From Pseudomonadota bacterium (GTDB lineage Bacteria; Pseudomonadota; Alphaproteobacteria; Azospirillales; Azospirillaceae): 6,723 nucleotides of DNA. A program made the translations under genes and the position numbers. How positions within the stretch are numbered: position 1 is the stretch's first letter; every line of letters starts with the position of its first letter. The notes beneath the pieces were generated by a model. That model saw nothing but the letters and a program-made list of their open reading frames with translations. It was not told the DNA's origin and ran no database searches. Shown in pieces: positions 1 to 5,831 of the stretch. The stretch is from NCBI GenBank assembly GCA_023412175.1, contig JAEYOB010000139.1:1-6723 (forward strand). The letters are read 5' to 3'.

Positions 1-1
1 G

Positions 2-361
2 TTCGAGCTGGCGGAACTCCAGGCCCGGGTGCGCGCCCTGCTCCGCCGCTCCAAGGGCGTCGCCTCCCCCGTGATCCGCTGCGGGCGCGTCGCGCTGGAG
101 CCGGTCACCCGCACCGTGACTCTGGACGGGGAGCGGGTGGACCTCCTGCCGCGCGAGTTCGCCACCTTGGAGGCGCTCCTGCTCAACGCCGGGCGGGTGC
201 TGTCGCGCACGCAGCTCGAGGACAAGCTGTACGGCTGGGGTGGGGAGGTCGAGAGCAACGCGGTCGAGGTCTACGTCCATCGCCTGCGCCGCAAGCTTCA
301 CCCGGAGCTGATCCGCACCGTGCGCGGGGTCGGCTACCTCGTGCCAAAGGAGCCGGCGTGA
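2..361 (+). CDS. OmpR-class response regulator, C-terminal part (5' end outside window)
   Basis: The reading frame is open from the first bases, so the receiver domain lies upstream of the window. The visible 119 residues begin with FELAELQARVRALLRR, the typical last receiver helix and linker of this class. A winged-helix DNA-binding domain follows: the LDGERVDLLPREFATLEALL segment, then VLSRTQLEDKLYGW, then the recognition helix around NAVEVYVHRLRRKL and the wing RTVRGVGYLV. An internal GTG at 29 is not a credible start, because the homologous sequence continues upstream of it. The TGA stop overlaps the GTG start of the kinase gene as GTGA, indicating translational coupling. The protein would be a cytoplasmic transcription factor activated by phosphorylation from that kinase. 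The style is QseB/PmrA/TctD-like. The target genes and signal cannot be read from this sequence. Confidence 0.93.
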   Translation, partial: FELAELQARVRALLRRSKGVASPVIRCGRVALEPVTRTVTLDGERVDLLPREFATLEALLLNAGRVLSRTQLEDKLYGWGGEVESNAVEVYVHRLRRKLHPELIRTVRGVGYLVPKEPA

Positions 362-1734
362 GCCCGTCCCTGCGCCGCCGGCTGCTGGCGCTGTTGTCGG
401 CCGCCGTACTGTTGGCCTGGACGGCGACGGCGCTCTTCTCCTACGTGGACGCGCGGCGCGCCATCGGAGCCATGCTCGACGACCATTTGCGGCAGGCCGC
501 GGCGCTTCTGGCGGTCGACCCCGGCAGCGGCCCCGCCATGACGCATCACGCTGGACACGCCGGCGGCTGGGTCCTTGTCTTCCAGGTGCGGGACGCGGCC
601 GGGCGGGTGCTGCGCCGTTCGCCCGAGGCTCCCGACGGGCCGCTCGCGCCGCTGGACGAGGGCTTCACCGACATGGAGCGCGCCGGCGTGCGCTGGCGCG
701 TCTTCGCATGGCGTGACCCCGCGGACGGGTTCTCGGTGCAGGTCGCCGAGCGGCACGACCTCCGTGACGCGCTGGCGGGCAGCGTCGCGGGCCATCTGAT
801 GCACCCATTGGCCATCGCCTTGCCCGTACTGGCGGCGCTGGTCTGGCTGTCGGTGGGGTGGGGTCTGGCGCCGCTGCGCGCCTTCGCGCGCGAGGTCGCA
901 GGGCGCGATCCCGACGCACTTCACCCCGTTGCCTCGGACGGCACGCCGGAGGAACTGCGTCCGGTGGCGCGGGCGCTCAATGGCCTGTTCGCCCGGATCG
1001 GGGCGCTGCTGGAGAAGGAACGCCGCTTTACCGCCGACGCGGCGCACGAGCTGCGCACGCCGCTCGCCGCCATCAAGGCTCATGCGCAGGTCGCCCTGGC
1101 CGAGCCGGGGGAGGCCGGGCAGCGGGCGGCGATCTCCGGCGTCGTCGAAGGGGTTGACCGCGCCACGCGCCTGGTGAACCAGCTCCTGCTCCTCGCCCGC
1201 CTCGACCCGCAGGTCGCGCTTCCCATCGCCCCCGTCCGGCTGGACGAAGTTGCGCGGGATTGTGTGGGCGGACTGGCAGCGTGGGCGGCCGGCGAGGGCG
1301 TCGACCTCGGCTTAGTCGACGACGGCACCGGGACCACAGTGATGGGCGACGCGGCCCTGCTGGGCGTGCTGGCGCGCAATCTGGTGGACAACGCGGTGCG
1401 CTACACCCCGTCCGGCGGGCGCGTGGACGTCGCGGTCGAGGTGGCGGAGGGGCGCGTCCTGCTGCGGGTGGCGGACGATGGCCCCGGCATCCCGGCGGCG
1501 GAGCGTGGGCGGGTTCTCGACCGCTTCTACCGGGTGCCGGGCAGCGGCCCGGCGGGCAGCGGTCTCGGCTTCTCCATCGCGGCGAGGATCGCCACGCTGC
1601 ACGGCGCCACCCTCGCGCTCGGCGCGGGGCTCGGCGGTCAAGGGCTCTCGGTGACGGTAACCTTCCCGAAGGCGGCGGCCCAGCCCACGGAATCCCGACC
1701 GCGCCGAAGCGTGCTGGAACGCGGCGCCGTTTAA
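358..1734 (+). CDS. Sensor histidine kinase of a two-component system (QseC/TctE-like)
   Basis: This is an inner-membrane kinase of 458 residues that should phosphorylate the regulator encoded just upstream. A first membrane helix spans about residues 9-28. A periplasmic sensor region of about 120 residues follows, then a second helix at about 150-168 and a short HAMP-like linker. The dimerisation/phosphoacceptor domain contains FTADAAHELRTPL with the phosphorylated histidine at H230. The ATP-binding domain has the N box NLVDNAVRYTP (from N341), the G1 box DDGPGIP (373-379), the F box around VLDRFYR (386-392) and a G2 box GSGLGFSIA (400-408). That G2 box has Phe where Leu is more usual. All catalytic motifs are present, so the protein looks functional. 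The GTG start at 358 is chosen because it overlaps the regulator's stop and gives a proper N-terminal membrane anchor. The sensor region is not a domain I recognise and the signal is unknown. Confidence 0.95.
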   Translation: MSPSLRRRLLALLSAAVLLAWTATALFSYVDARRAIGAMLDDHLRQAAALLAVDPGSGPAMTHHAGHAGGWVLVFQVRDAAGRVLRRSPEAPDGPLAPLDEGFTDMERAGVRWRVFAWRDPADGFSVQVAERHDLRDALAGSVAGHLMHPLAIALPVLAALVWLSVGWGLAPLRAFAREVAGRDPDALHPVASDGTPEELRPVARALNGLFARIGALLEKERRFTADAAHELRTPLAAIKAHAQVALAEPGEAGQRAAISGVVEGVDRATRLVNQLLLLARLDPQVALPIAPVRLDEVARDCVGGLAAWAAGEGVDLGLVDDGTGTTVMGDAALLGVLARNLVDNAVRYTPSGGRVDVAVEVAEGRVLLRVADDGPGIPAAERGRVLDRFYRVPGSGPAGSGLGFSIAARIATLHGATLALGAGLGGQGLSVTVTFPKAAAQPTESRPRRSVLERGAV

Positions 1735-1800
1735 GCACGGTGTAAGGTGGCGGGCGCACCGTCCGGGTCGATCCGCGCATCCCGCGCGTTCCATCGTCCC

Positions 1801-1807
1801 AAAGGAG
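1801..1807 (+). promoter_or_regulatory. Shine-Dalgarno sequence for the exported helical protein
   Basis: AAAGGAG lies eight bases before ATG 1816. It decides the start: the reading frame is open further upstream to 1747, but the extra residues would bury the signal peptide. Confidence 0.8.
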
Positions 1808-1815
1808 TTGCACCC

Positions 1816-2286
1816 ATGCGTTCGACCAACCCTCTCGCCACTGTCCTCCTGGCGTCCGCCCTCGCCTTTGGAACCGTGGGCGCCGCACTCGCCGCCGCTG
1901 ACCATTCCCACGACGCCGGCGCGATGACCCTCACTCTCGACCACGACAAGAAGTGGCCGACCGACGAGTCCCTGCGCAAGGGGATGGCGGGCATCCGGGC
2001 GGCCATGGCCGCGGTGCTGGAGCCGATCCACAAGAACGCGTTGCCCGCCGCGCGGTACGGCGAGCTGGCAGCCGCGATCGAGGGGCAGGTCGAGCGCATC
2101 GTGAAGGACTGCAAGCTGCCCGACGCCGCCGACGCGCAGCTGCACATCGTGCTGGCCTGGATACACGAGGGCGTCGAGGGCATGAAGGGAACGGAGCGAC
2201 TGGGCGGAGCGGTGGCGGTCGTGAAGGCGCTCGAGGCCTACGGGAAGCACTTCGACGACGCCGGCTGGAAGCCGCTGGCACACTAG
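1816..2286 (+). CDS. Small exported helical protein, resembling proteins annotated 'DnrO'
   Basis: The product has 156 residues. Residues 1-26 form a clear Sec signal peptide: a short basic start, a hydrophobic core and an ALA-type cleavage site before AADHSHD. The mature protein is about 130 residues and mostly amphipathic helix. It has LDHDKKWPTDESLRKGM near its start, a DCKLPDAADAQLH segment with a single cysteine, and AYGKHFDDAGW near the end. From memory, this pattern (LxLDxxKKWxTD, then CKLP.ADAQLH, then YxxxFD..GW) matches small proteobacterial periplasmic proteins often labelled DnrO. Their biochemical role is not established as far as I know. The histidine- and aspartate-rich mature N-terminus could bind metal, which is only a guess. 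The gene follows the two-component pair by 81 bp on the same strand, so it may be co-transcribed with it or regulated by it. Confidence 0.8.
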   Translation: MRSTNPLATVLLASALAFGTVGAALAAADHSHDAGAMTLTLDHDKKWPTDESLRKGMAGIRAAMAAVLEPIHKNALPAARYGELAAAIEGQVERIVKDCKLPDAADAQLHIVLAWIHEGVEGMKGTERLGGAVAVVKALEAYGKHFDDAGWKPLAH

Positions 2287-2297
2287 AGAAGATCGCG

Positions 2298-2316
2298 AGC
2301 GGACCGAAGGTCCGCT
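2298..2316 (+). terminator. Hairpin downstream of the exported-protein gene
   Basis: AGCGGACC, a GAA loop and GGTCCGCT form a perfect 8-bp stem 11 bases after the stop codon. No T tract follows, so it is a candidate terminator or RNA-stabilising hairpin rather than a classical intrinsic terminator. Confidence 0.4.
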
Positions 2317-2346
2317 GGCGTGATTCTGCTCGCCAAACAAAGACTA

Positions 2347-2362
2347 GTGCTGCCTCAGCGGT
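2347..2362 (+). repeat. Left terminal inverted repeat of the IS630-family element
   Basis: GTGCTGCCTCAGCGGT matches the reverse complement of the right end (GTGCTTCTTCAGAGTT) at 12 of 16 positions. It should be a transposase binding and cleavage site. Confidence 0.85.
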
Positions 2363-2405
2363 GATGTGAAGGCCATCCTCCTGTTGGAAGCGAAAGCAGC
2401 GCTGG

Positions 2406-2410
2406 GGAGG
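2406..2410 (+). promoter_or_regulatory. Shine-Dalgarno sequence of the transposase
   Basis: GGAGG lies six bases before ATG 2417. It supports that start over the GTG at 2366, and 2417 also gives the MKKHRVTLT N-terminus usual for this transposase subgroup. Confidence 0.7.
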
Positions 2411-2416
2411 GCGGCC

Positions 2417-2875
2417 ATGAAGAAGCATCGTGTCACGCTGACGGTGGAGGAGCGCGAGCAGCTTCGCCAGTTGCTGGCCCGCGGCAAAGCCGACGTGCGC
2501 AAACTCAAGCACGCGCAGATCCTGCTCAAGGCCGACGAGGCCGAGGGCGGGCCGGCGTGGAGCGATGCCCGCATCGTCGAAGCCCTGGATGTCGGGCTGG
2601 CAACGGTGGAGCGGCTGCGCCGGCGCTTCATCGAGGAGGGCTTCGAGGCGGCCTTGAGCCCCTACCGCGGCCCGAACCGCGTCTATCAAACCAAGCTCGA
2701 TGGCGACCAGCAGGCCCATCTCATCGCCCTGGCCTGCTCGCAGCCGCCAGACGGGCGCAGGCGTTGGACACTGACGCTGCTGGCCGAGCACATGGTGGCG
2801 CTCGGTTACGTCGACACGCTGTCCTACGAGACGGTGCGTCAGACGCTCAAAAAAACACGCTGCGCCCGCATCTGA
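2417..2875 (+). CDS. IS630-family transposase, first reading frame (DNA-binding part)
   Basis: Translated without a frameshift, this frame gives a 152-residue product that ends at TGA 2873-2875. It carries two helix-turn-helix regions, at about residues 50-71 (SDARIVEALDVGLATVERLR) and about 117-143 (WTLTLLAEHM to YETVRQTL). These are expected to recognise the inverted repeats. The last residues, TRCARI, do not resemble the family and are out of frame relative to homologous sequence. The product has no DDE triad, so alone it could bind the ends without cutting them and might act as an inhibitor of transposition. That last point is inference from other insertion sequences. Confidence 0.75.
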   Translation: MKKHRVTLTVEEREQLRQLLARGKADVRKLKHAQILLKADEAEGGPAWSDARIVEALDVGLATVERLRRRFIEEGFEAALSPYRGPNRVYQTKLDGDQQAHLIALACSQPPDGRRRWTLTLLAEHMVALGYVDTLSYETVRQTLKKTRCARI

Positions 2876-3546
2876 GGAAGATGTGGTGCATCCCGCCCAA
2901 GCAGTCGGCCGAGTTCGTCTTCCACATGGAGGATGTGCTGGAGGTGTACCGCCGCCCCCGTGACGCGGTCCGTCCGGTCGTCTGCCTGGACGAGACCTTC
3001 AAGCAGCTCATCGGGGAGACCCGCGAGCCGCTGCCGGCCAAGCCGGGCGCGGTGGAACGCTACGACCACGTCTATGTCCGCCACGGTGTCGCCAGCCTGT
3101 TCCTCGTCTGCGAGCCGCTGGCCGCCTGGCGTCACGTGGCGGTGACGGAGAACCGCCGCCGCACCGCCTGGGCGCACGTCGTGCGCGACTTGCTGGAGGG
3201 ACGCTACCGCGATGCCGAACGCGTCGTGCTGGTGATGGACCAGCTCAACACGCATTCGCCGGCCAGCCTGTACGAGGCGTTCCCGCCCGCCGAGGCCAAG
3301 CGCCTCACCGACCGCTTGGAGGTGCACCACACGCCCAAGCACGGCTCCTGGTTGAATATGGCCGAGATCGAGTTGAGTGCGCTGGCCAAGCAATGCCTGG
3401 CCCGCCGCATTGCCCGGAAAGCCACCCTGGAGCACCACATCCGACATTGGGAGAATGCCCGCAACGCCGCCGGCACCCACATCAACTGGCAGTTCACCAC
3501 TGACGACGCTCGCATCAAGCTGCGCAGCCTCTACCCATCAGTTTAA
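2417..3546 (+). CDS. IS630-family DDE transposase, full length by -1 frameshift
   Basis: Reading from ATG 2417 to AAA 2852-2854 and then shifting back one base gives a 376-residue protein ending at TAA 3544-3546. This is about normal length for the subgroup. The join reads LKK-NTLRPHL-RKMWCIPPKQ, which matches the conserved path of homologues as I remember them. The catalytic acids are D192 in VVCLDET, D275 in VLVMDQLNTH and E317 in GSWLNMAE, all in the second frame. The enzyme would excise the element and insert it at TA. The shift may be programmed ribosomal frameshifting, transcriptional slippage on the A run, or an inactivating one-base deletion. No other damage is visible, which favours a functional element. 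The second frame is open upstream to 2557, but the part before about 2851 is not family sequence. Confidence 0.85.
2849..2855 (+). other. A7 slippery run at the transposase frame junction
   Basis: Seven consecutive A's are striking in this GC-rich gene. In the first frame they read CTC AAA AAA ACA. A slip of one base back on the second AAA continues as AAC ACG CTG CGC, which matches the family. Adding one A in the transcript would do the same. Only weak hairpin potential is visible downstream, for example GATG-TGGTG-CATC at 2880-2892. Confidence 0.7.
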
Positions 3547-3560
3547 CTCTGAAGAAGCAC
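3545..3560 (-). repeat. Right terminal inverted repeat of the IS630-family element
   Basis: Read on the minus strand it is GTGCTTCTTCAGAGTT, pairing with the left end at 12 of 16 bases. It overlaps the last two bases of the transposase stop codon. A TA lies directly outside. Confidence 0.85.
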
Positions 3561-3601
3561 TAGAGCAAACTCCGGTTCATGACGGACCGGAGTTTGCTCT
3601 A
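3561..3601. repeat. 41-bp palindrome bounded by TA, abutting the IS
   Basis: TAGAGCAAACTCCGGT (3561-3576) is a perfect 16-bp inverted repeat of ACCGGAGTTTGCTCTA (3586-3601), with a 9-base centre. The outermost TA is the same TA that forms the right target duplication of the IS630 element. There is no T tract, so it is not a classical terminator, although a 16-bp stem could still end or protect a transcript. It may be an interspersed palindromic repeat or a very small TA-flanked element, and similar TAGAGCA-type palindromes are familiar to me from alphaproteobacterial intergenic regions. The pairing is certain; the identity is not. Confidence 0.75.
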
Positions 3602-3602
3602 A

Positions 3603-3863
3603 TCGAACATTCGGCCAACCATGGCATCCCCGATGCGGCCCCCGTCACCATCAAGGCGCCGCCGACCAAACACATCGGCCGTATCGAGATACCGGCAGCC
3701 CGATCCGGGGCGCCCACCGATACCAACGCTGGAGGTGATCCGGGCGCTCCGCTTCTTCGTGCGCGGCGGTGTCCGGCCGCACCACCGCCGGCAGTTCCGC
3801 ATCACGGTCCAACTCCGGCGGGCGCTGGGCGACCTGTTCTCCGGGCCATACCGACGCTGGTAG
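3603..3863 (+). pseudogene. Possible gene remnant with a frame switch; otherwise unassigned
   Basis: The region 3602-3971 has no gene I recognise. From about 3602 to 3720 the frame that reads IEHSANHGIPDAAPV has the better third-position GC (about three quarters by hand count). From about 3735 to 3863 the frame one base later (LEVIRALRFFVRGG to the stop after GPYRRW) has nearly all third positions G or C, high first positions and low second positions, which is the usual coding signature for such a genome. Joining the two needs one base change near 3715-3735. No ribosome binding site is visible, and the upstream end runs into the palindrome and the IS. It could be the 3' remnant of a broken gene, a short real gene in the later frame, or chance. 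From 3864 to 3971 I see only a 7-bp inverted repeat (3876-3882 with 3901-3907). Confidence 0.3.
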
Positions 3864-3971
3864 CAGGCGGGAAGGCGTGGCGATCCGCCAAAGCACAAAG
3901 CGCCACGACTGGGGGCGCAACATGATTGCAAGCATGACCGGACGCAACACGGTGGCGCGGGGCGCCGGCGC

Positions 3972-4415
3972 TTAGCGCGCTCCGAACAAGCGGGCACGCG
4001 CCTTGGCGATACGACGCTGGTAGGCGGCCTTGAGTTCCGGCGTTGCGCTGTGATAGCGGCCCACACCCTCCTCGCGGTCGCCGCCTCCCTGCCTGGTCTT
4101 CTGCGCCAGCAGATAAGCCGCCCCATAGGCGTTGAGACATCCGTCGTCACGCAGCCTTTCCATGGCCGTTTGCGGCGGCGCGCCGAAGATGCGCCCAAAC
4201 TCCTCCGCGTGCAGCTGGTTGAGTTGGAACGGCCCGCAATCGGCACGACGGGTCACGTCGCTGCCGCAGGTCCGCTTGCCCGTTTCATCGGGTTGCGCGC
4301 AGCACTGGCCGACGCGGCCACCCTCCACTTTGAAAATGCTCCACAGATCGGTTTCCACAACGCCGAAGGCCAGGGCCGCGGCGGCCACGCAAGCGGCGGT
4401 CAACGGAACGGGCAT
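3972..4415 (-). CDS. Lytic transglycosylase, VirB1 / R64 PilT type
   Basis: The product has 147 residues. An N-terminal hydrophobic stretch (about 5-20) acts as a signal peptide or anchor, so the enzyme should work in the periplasm. The lysozyme-like fold is indicated by IFKVEGGRVG, where E31 is the likely catalytic acid, by DCGPFQLNQLH (59-69), by CLNAYGAAYLLAQK in the middle, and by a YHSATPELKAAYQRRI end. Such small enzymes cleave peptidoglycan to let a pilus or type IV secretion channel through the wall. The mature part has five cysteines (C38, C39, C50, C60, C93), so disulfides are possible. ATG 4415 is preferred because GGAGG lies just before it; a GTG at 4442 would add nine residues without a comparable site. 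The gene lies 117 bp after the PilV-like gene on the same strand, and no further pilus gene follows it in the window. Confidence 0.82.
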   Translation of the reverse strand: MPVPLTAACVAAAALAFGVVETDLWSIFKVEGGRVGQCCAQPDETGKRTCGSDVTRRADCGPFQLNQLHAEEFGRIFGAPPQTAMERLRDDGCLNAYGAAYLLAQKTRQGGGDREEGVGRYHSATPELKAAYQRRIAKARARLFGAR

Positions 4416-4419
4416 TCGT

Positions 4420-4424
4420 CCTCC
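4420..4424 (-). promoter_or_regulatory. Shine-Dalgarno sequence of the transglycosylase
   Basis: GGAGG on the minus strand with a four-base gap (ACGA) before ATG 4415 decides the start in favour of 4415 over the GTG at 4442. Confidence 0.7.
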
Positions 4425-4532
4425 GGCTTGATCCTCGCCCACCAGGATAGCCGCCGGCGGATCGCGGGTTCGAGCACCGGCCGGCGAACGGCAGCCGCTG
4501 GCACGGCGCAGGTTTGGAAAAGCCGCCGGCGG

Positions 4533-5360
4533 CTACGGTAAGGTGTACTCGAAGGCTGGTGCCCTCACACTTCCCTGGACCGTCAGAGACCGGGGCATCG
4601 TTCCGGCGTGCAGGGACTTCAAGGTTGCGGCCTCCGCTTCCGTCAGTTCCTGCGTGCCCAGCTTGAGCGTCGTGGCCTCGACCGTGGTGGCCTTGACCTT
4701 CGCCGCGTTGCCAAGGGTGTTGCCGCCCATATCCAGGTCCGTTTGCATCGTGCTCGGCTCGGTCCCGAATTCCGGCATGGGGATGCGCGCCAGATAGGGC
4801 GGCAGCACGGAACCCCGGTCGAAGAACACCAAGCTGACGAGAGCGCCGGGCCCCAGCGGACAGGCCGCCGTTCCGCCGCCGAAATCGGTTATGGGCACCG
4901 CCCAACTGATCACCGCACCGCGTGCGGTTCCGGGCTCGTCGGCGGATATCAGGCCGGCGTGCTTGCCGGCCTGCGGGGCCAGACGGAACAATATCTCGTC
5001 AGGAATCCTCTCCGTGCCGCACGTCGCCACGGCAGCCTGGAGCTGCTGTCCGGCCAGGCGGCGAACCATGATGCTGTGTGTCTGGCCGAAATAGTTGCCG
5101 TCGACGAACGCCGGATCCAGCTTGCCGGTGGCCTGCAGCATCGCCGGCGTGATTTCGACGACCCCGCCGGCGGTCGCATTGAACACGGCCGGATAGAAAG
5201 CCCTGATGTAGTCCACGGCGGCATCCGTCACGAGCGACGACATGGCCGCCGCCGTGTCCGACAGCATGGAATCGAAGGCTCTTTTCAACAACGGGGCACC
5301 GAAGCTGTACGCGGCCAGCCCGAGGACGGCTGCGACGACGAATGCGAATAGGTCCTTCAT
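4533..5360 (-). CDS. pilV: PilV-like pilus protein with shufflon N-terminal constant domain
   Basis: The product has 275 residues. An N-terminal membrane helix (about 5-22) is followed by an amphipathic helical stretch (about 24-60). A globular part has the landmarks of the shufflon constant region: ITPAMLQATGKLDPAF (70-85), FGQTHSIMVRRL (91-102) and, most telling, YLARIP with TMQTDLDMGGNTLGNA (189-219). In R64-type thin pili PilV is a minor pilin whose tip adhesin selects recipient cells. Here only about 60 residues follow the TDLDMGGN motif, ending in a fibre-like tail (LTEAEAATLKSLHAG to FEYTLP), with no variable cassettes visible. The N-terminus lacks the usual prepilin G-(F/W)xxxE-type cleavage site. 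ATG 5360 has GGAG eight bases upstream, 18 bp after the PilM-like stop; that stop is in the same frame, so no upstream extension is possible. Cysteines are at 114 and 167. Confidence 0.82.
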   Translation of the reverse strand: MKDLFAFVVAAVLGLAAYSFGAPLLKRAFDSMLSDTAAAMSSLVTDAAVDYIRAFYPAVFNATAGGVVEITPAMLQATGKLDPAFVDGNYFGQTHSIMVRRLAGQQLQAAVATCGTERIPDEILFRLAPQAGKHAGLISADEPGTARGAVISWAVPITDFGGGTAACPLGPGALVSLVFFDRGSVLPPYLARIPMPEFGTEPSTMQTDLDMGGNTLGNAAKVKATTVEATTLKLGTQELTEAEAATLKSLHAGTMPRSLTVQGSVRAPAFEYTLP

Positions 5361-5378
5361 CCCTGCATCTCCGCCGTA

Positions 5379-5831
5379 TCATCCCGGCACTGTGGTCACG
5401 ACCACGGGAGCGCCGTCGGGCACGTCGCAGGGCAGCACGCCGCGATCCTCCATTCCGGCAAGAACCCTGCCGGTGAGCGCGATTCCTGCCGCGGGCCAGC
5501 CACCGAGACGTGCCCTCATCGCGTCGGCGACGGCCCCGGCCGGCGCTCCGCTGCGTTCAGCCACCCAGGTCGCGACCCGGGAAGCCGTCACACAGGCACT
5601 GATGCCGTCGATGCGCCGCCCCTGTGTCCCGGAGAGCGGCACCGCTCCGCTCGCCCCCGGATTGGCCGAGACCCACAGCTCGGCCGCGCGGTGCGCCGTC
5701 AGCGTCGCCTCGGCGACGGCTTCGGCACGCTGCAGATCGACACGGCGGTCATCGGCACGGCGATCGCCGGCCATGGTTTTGAAGGCTGCGGCCAGCCCGA
5801 GGACGATGGCCAGCACCACGGTCCAGTTCAT
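5379..5831 (-). CDS. pilM: PilM-like inner-membrane protein of a type IVb pilus
   Basis: The product has 150 residues. An MNWTVVLAIVLGLAAAF membrane helix at the N-terminus is followed by an acidic/basic helical stretch, then by a VYRN-like position (TAHRAAELWVSANPGASG, 45-62), and it ends PDGAPVVVTTVPG. Length and layout match the PilM family of plasmid thin pili: a single N-terminal helix, a short helical linker and a small soluble domain of about 150 residues in total. PilM is thought to sit in the inner membrane as part of the pilus basal body. The ATG shares its A with the stop of the ATPase gene (TGATG), and GAGG lies a few bases upstream inside that gene. A longer open frame extends upstream to 6122 but only shadows the ATPase gene. 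Cysteines are at 80 and 135. The family assignment is by pattern and is less certain than that of the PilV-like gene. Confidence 0.6.
   Translation of the reverse strand: MNWTVVLAIVLGLAAAFKTMAGDRRADDRRVDLQRAEAVAEATLTAHRAAELWVSANPGASGAVPLSGTQGRRIDGISACVTASRVATWVAERSGAPAGAVADAMRARLGGWPAAGIALTGRVLAGMEDRGVLPCDVPDGAPVVVTTVPG

Larger units (their letters stand above)
2347..3560 (+). mobile_element. IS630-family insertion sequence, 1214 bp
   Basis: The element is defined by its transposase, by terminal inverted repeats that both begin GTGCT, and by a TA dinucleotide directly outside each end (2345-2346 and 3561-3562). The outer flanks read C-TA on the left and TA-G on the right, so the unoccupied site was CTAG. 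TA duplication is the hallmark of the IS630/Tc1/mariner group, and CTAG is the reported preferred target of IS630 itself. Base composition is close to that of the surroundings. Both ends and the target duplication look intact. The element separates the two-component locus from the pilus genes and may have been acquired recently. The exact ISfinder name cannot be assigned by eye. Confidence 0.93.

Noticed and set aside
1737..1762. ACGGTG ... CACCGT inverted repeat between the kinase and the exported-protein gene
   Set aside because: The stem is only six base pairs with a 14-base loop in GC-rich DNA, with no T tract and no repeat spacing typical of OmpR-class operators. It was not called as a terminator or operator.
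1073..2340. Long minus-strand open frames across the kinase and exported-protein genes
   Set aside because: They are arginine/proline-rich low-complexity translations opposite genes with strong family motifs, the usual shadows in GC-rich DNA.
2839..3480. Minus-strand frame of 213 codons inside the IS
   Set aside because: It is antisense to the catalytic half of the transposase, with no independent start signal or family pattern.
3876..3907. CGTGGCG ... CGCCACG inverted repeat as a terminator for the minus-strand operon
   Set aside because: The stem is seven base pairs around an 18-base loop and no T run follows on the minus strand. The evidence is too weak.
3651..3950. Minus-strand open frame that could encode 99 residues after the transglycosylase gene
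   Set aside because: Base usage is highest in GC at its first codon position rather than its third over most of its length. That fits the complement of a plus-strand coding frame. There is no recognisable protein pattern or ribosome binding site.
4050..5351. Long plus-strand open frames opposite the pilus genes
   Set aside because: They have no motifs and lie opposite genes with clear domain signatures, so they are antisense shadows.
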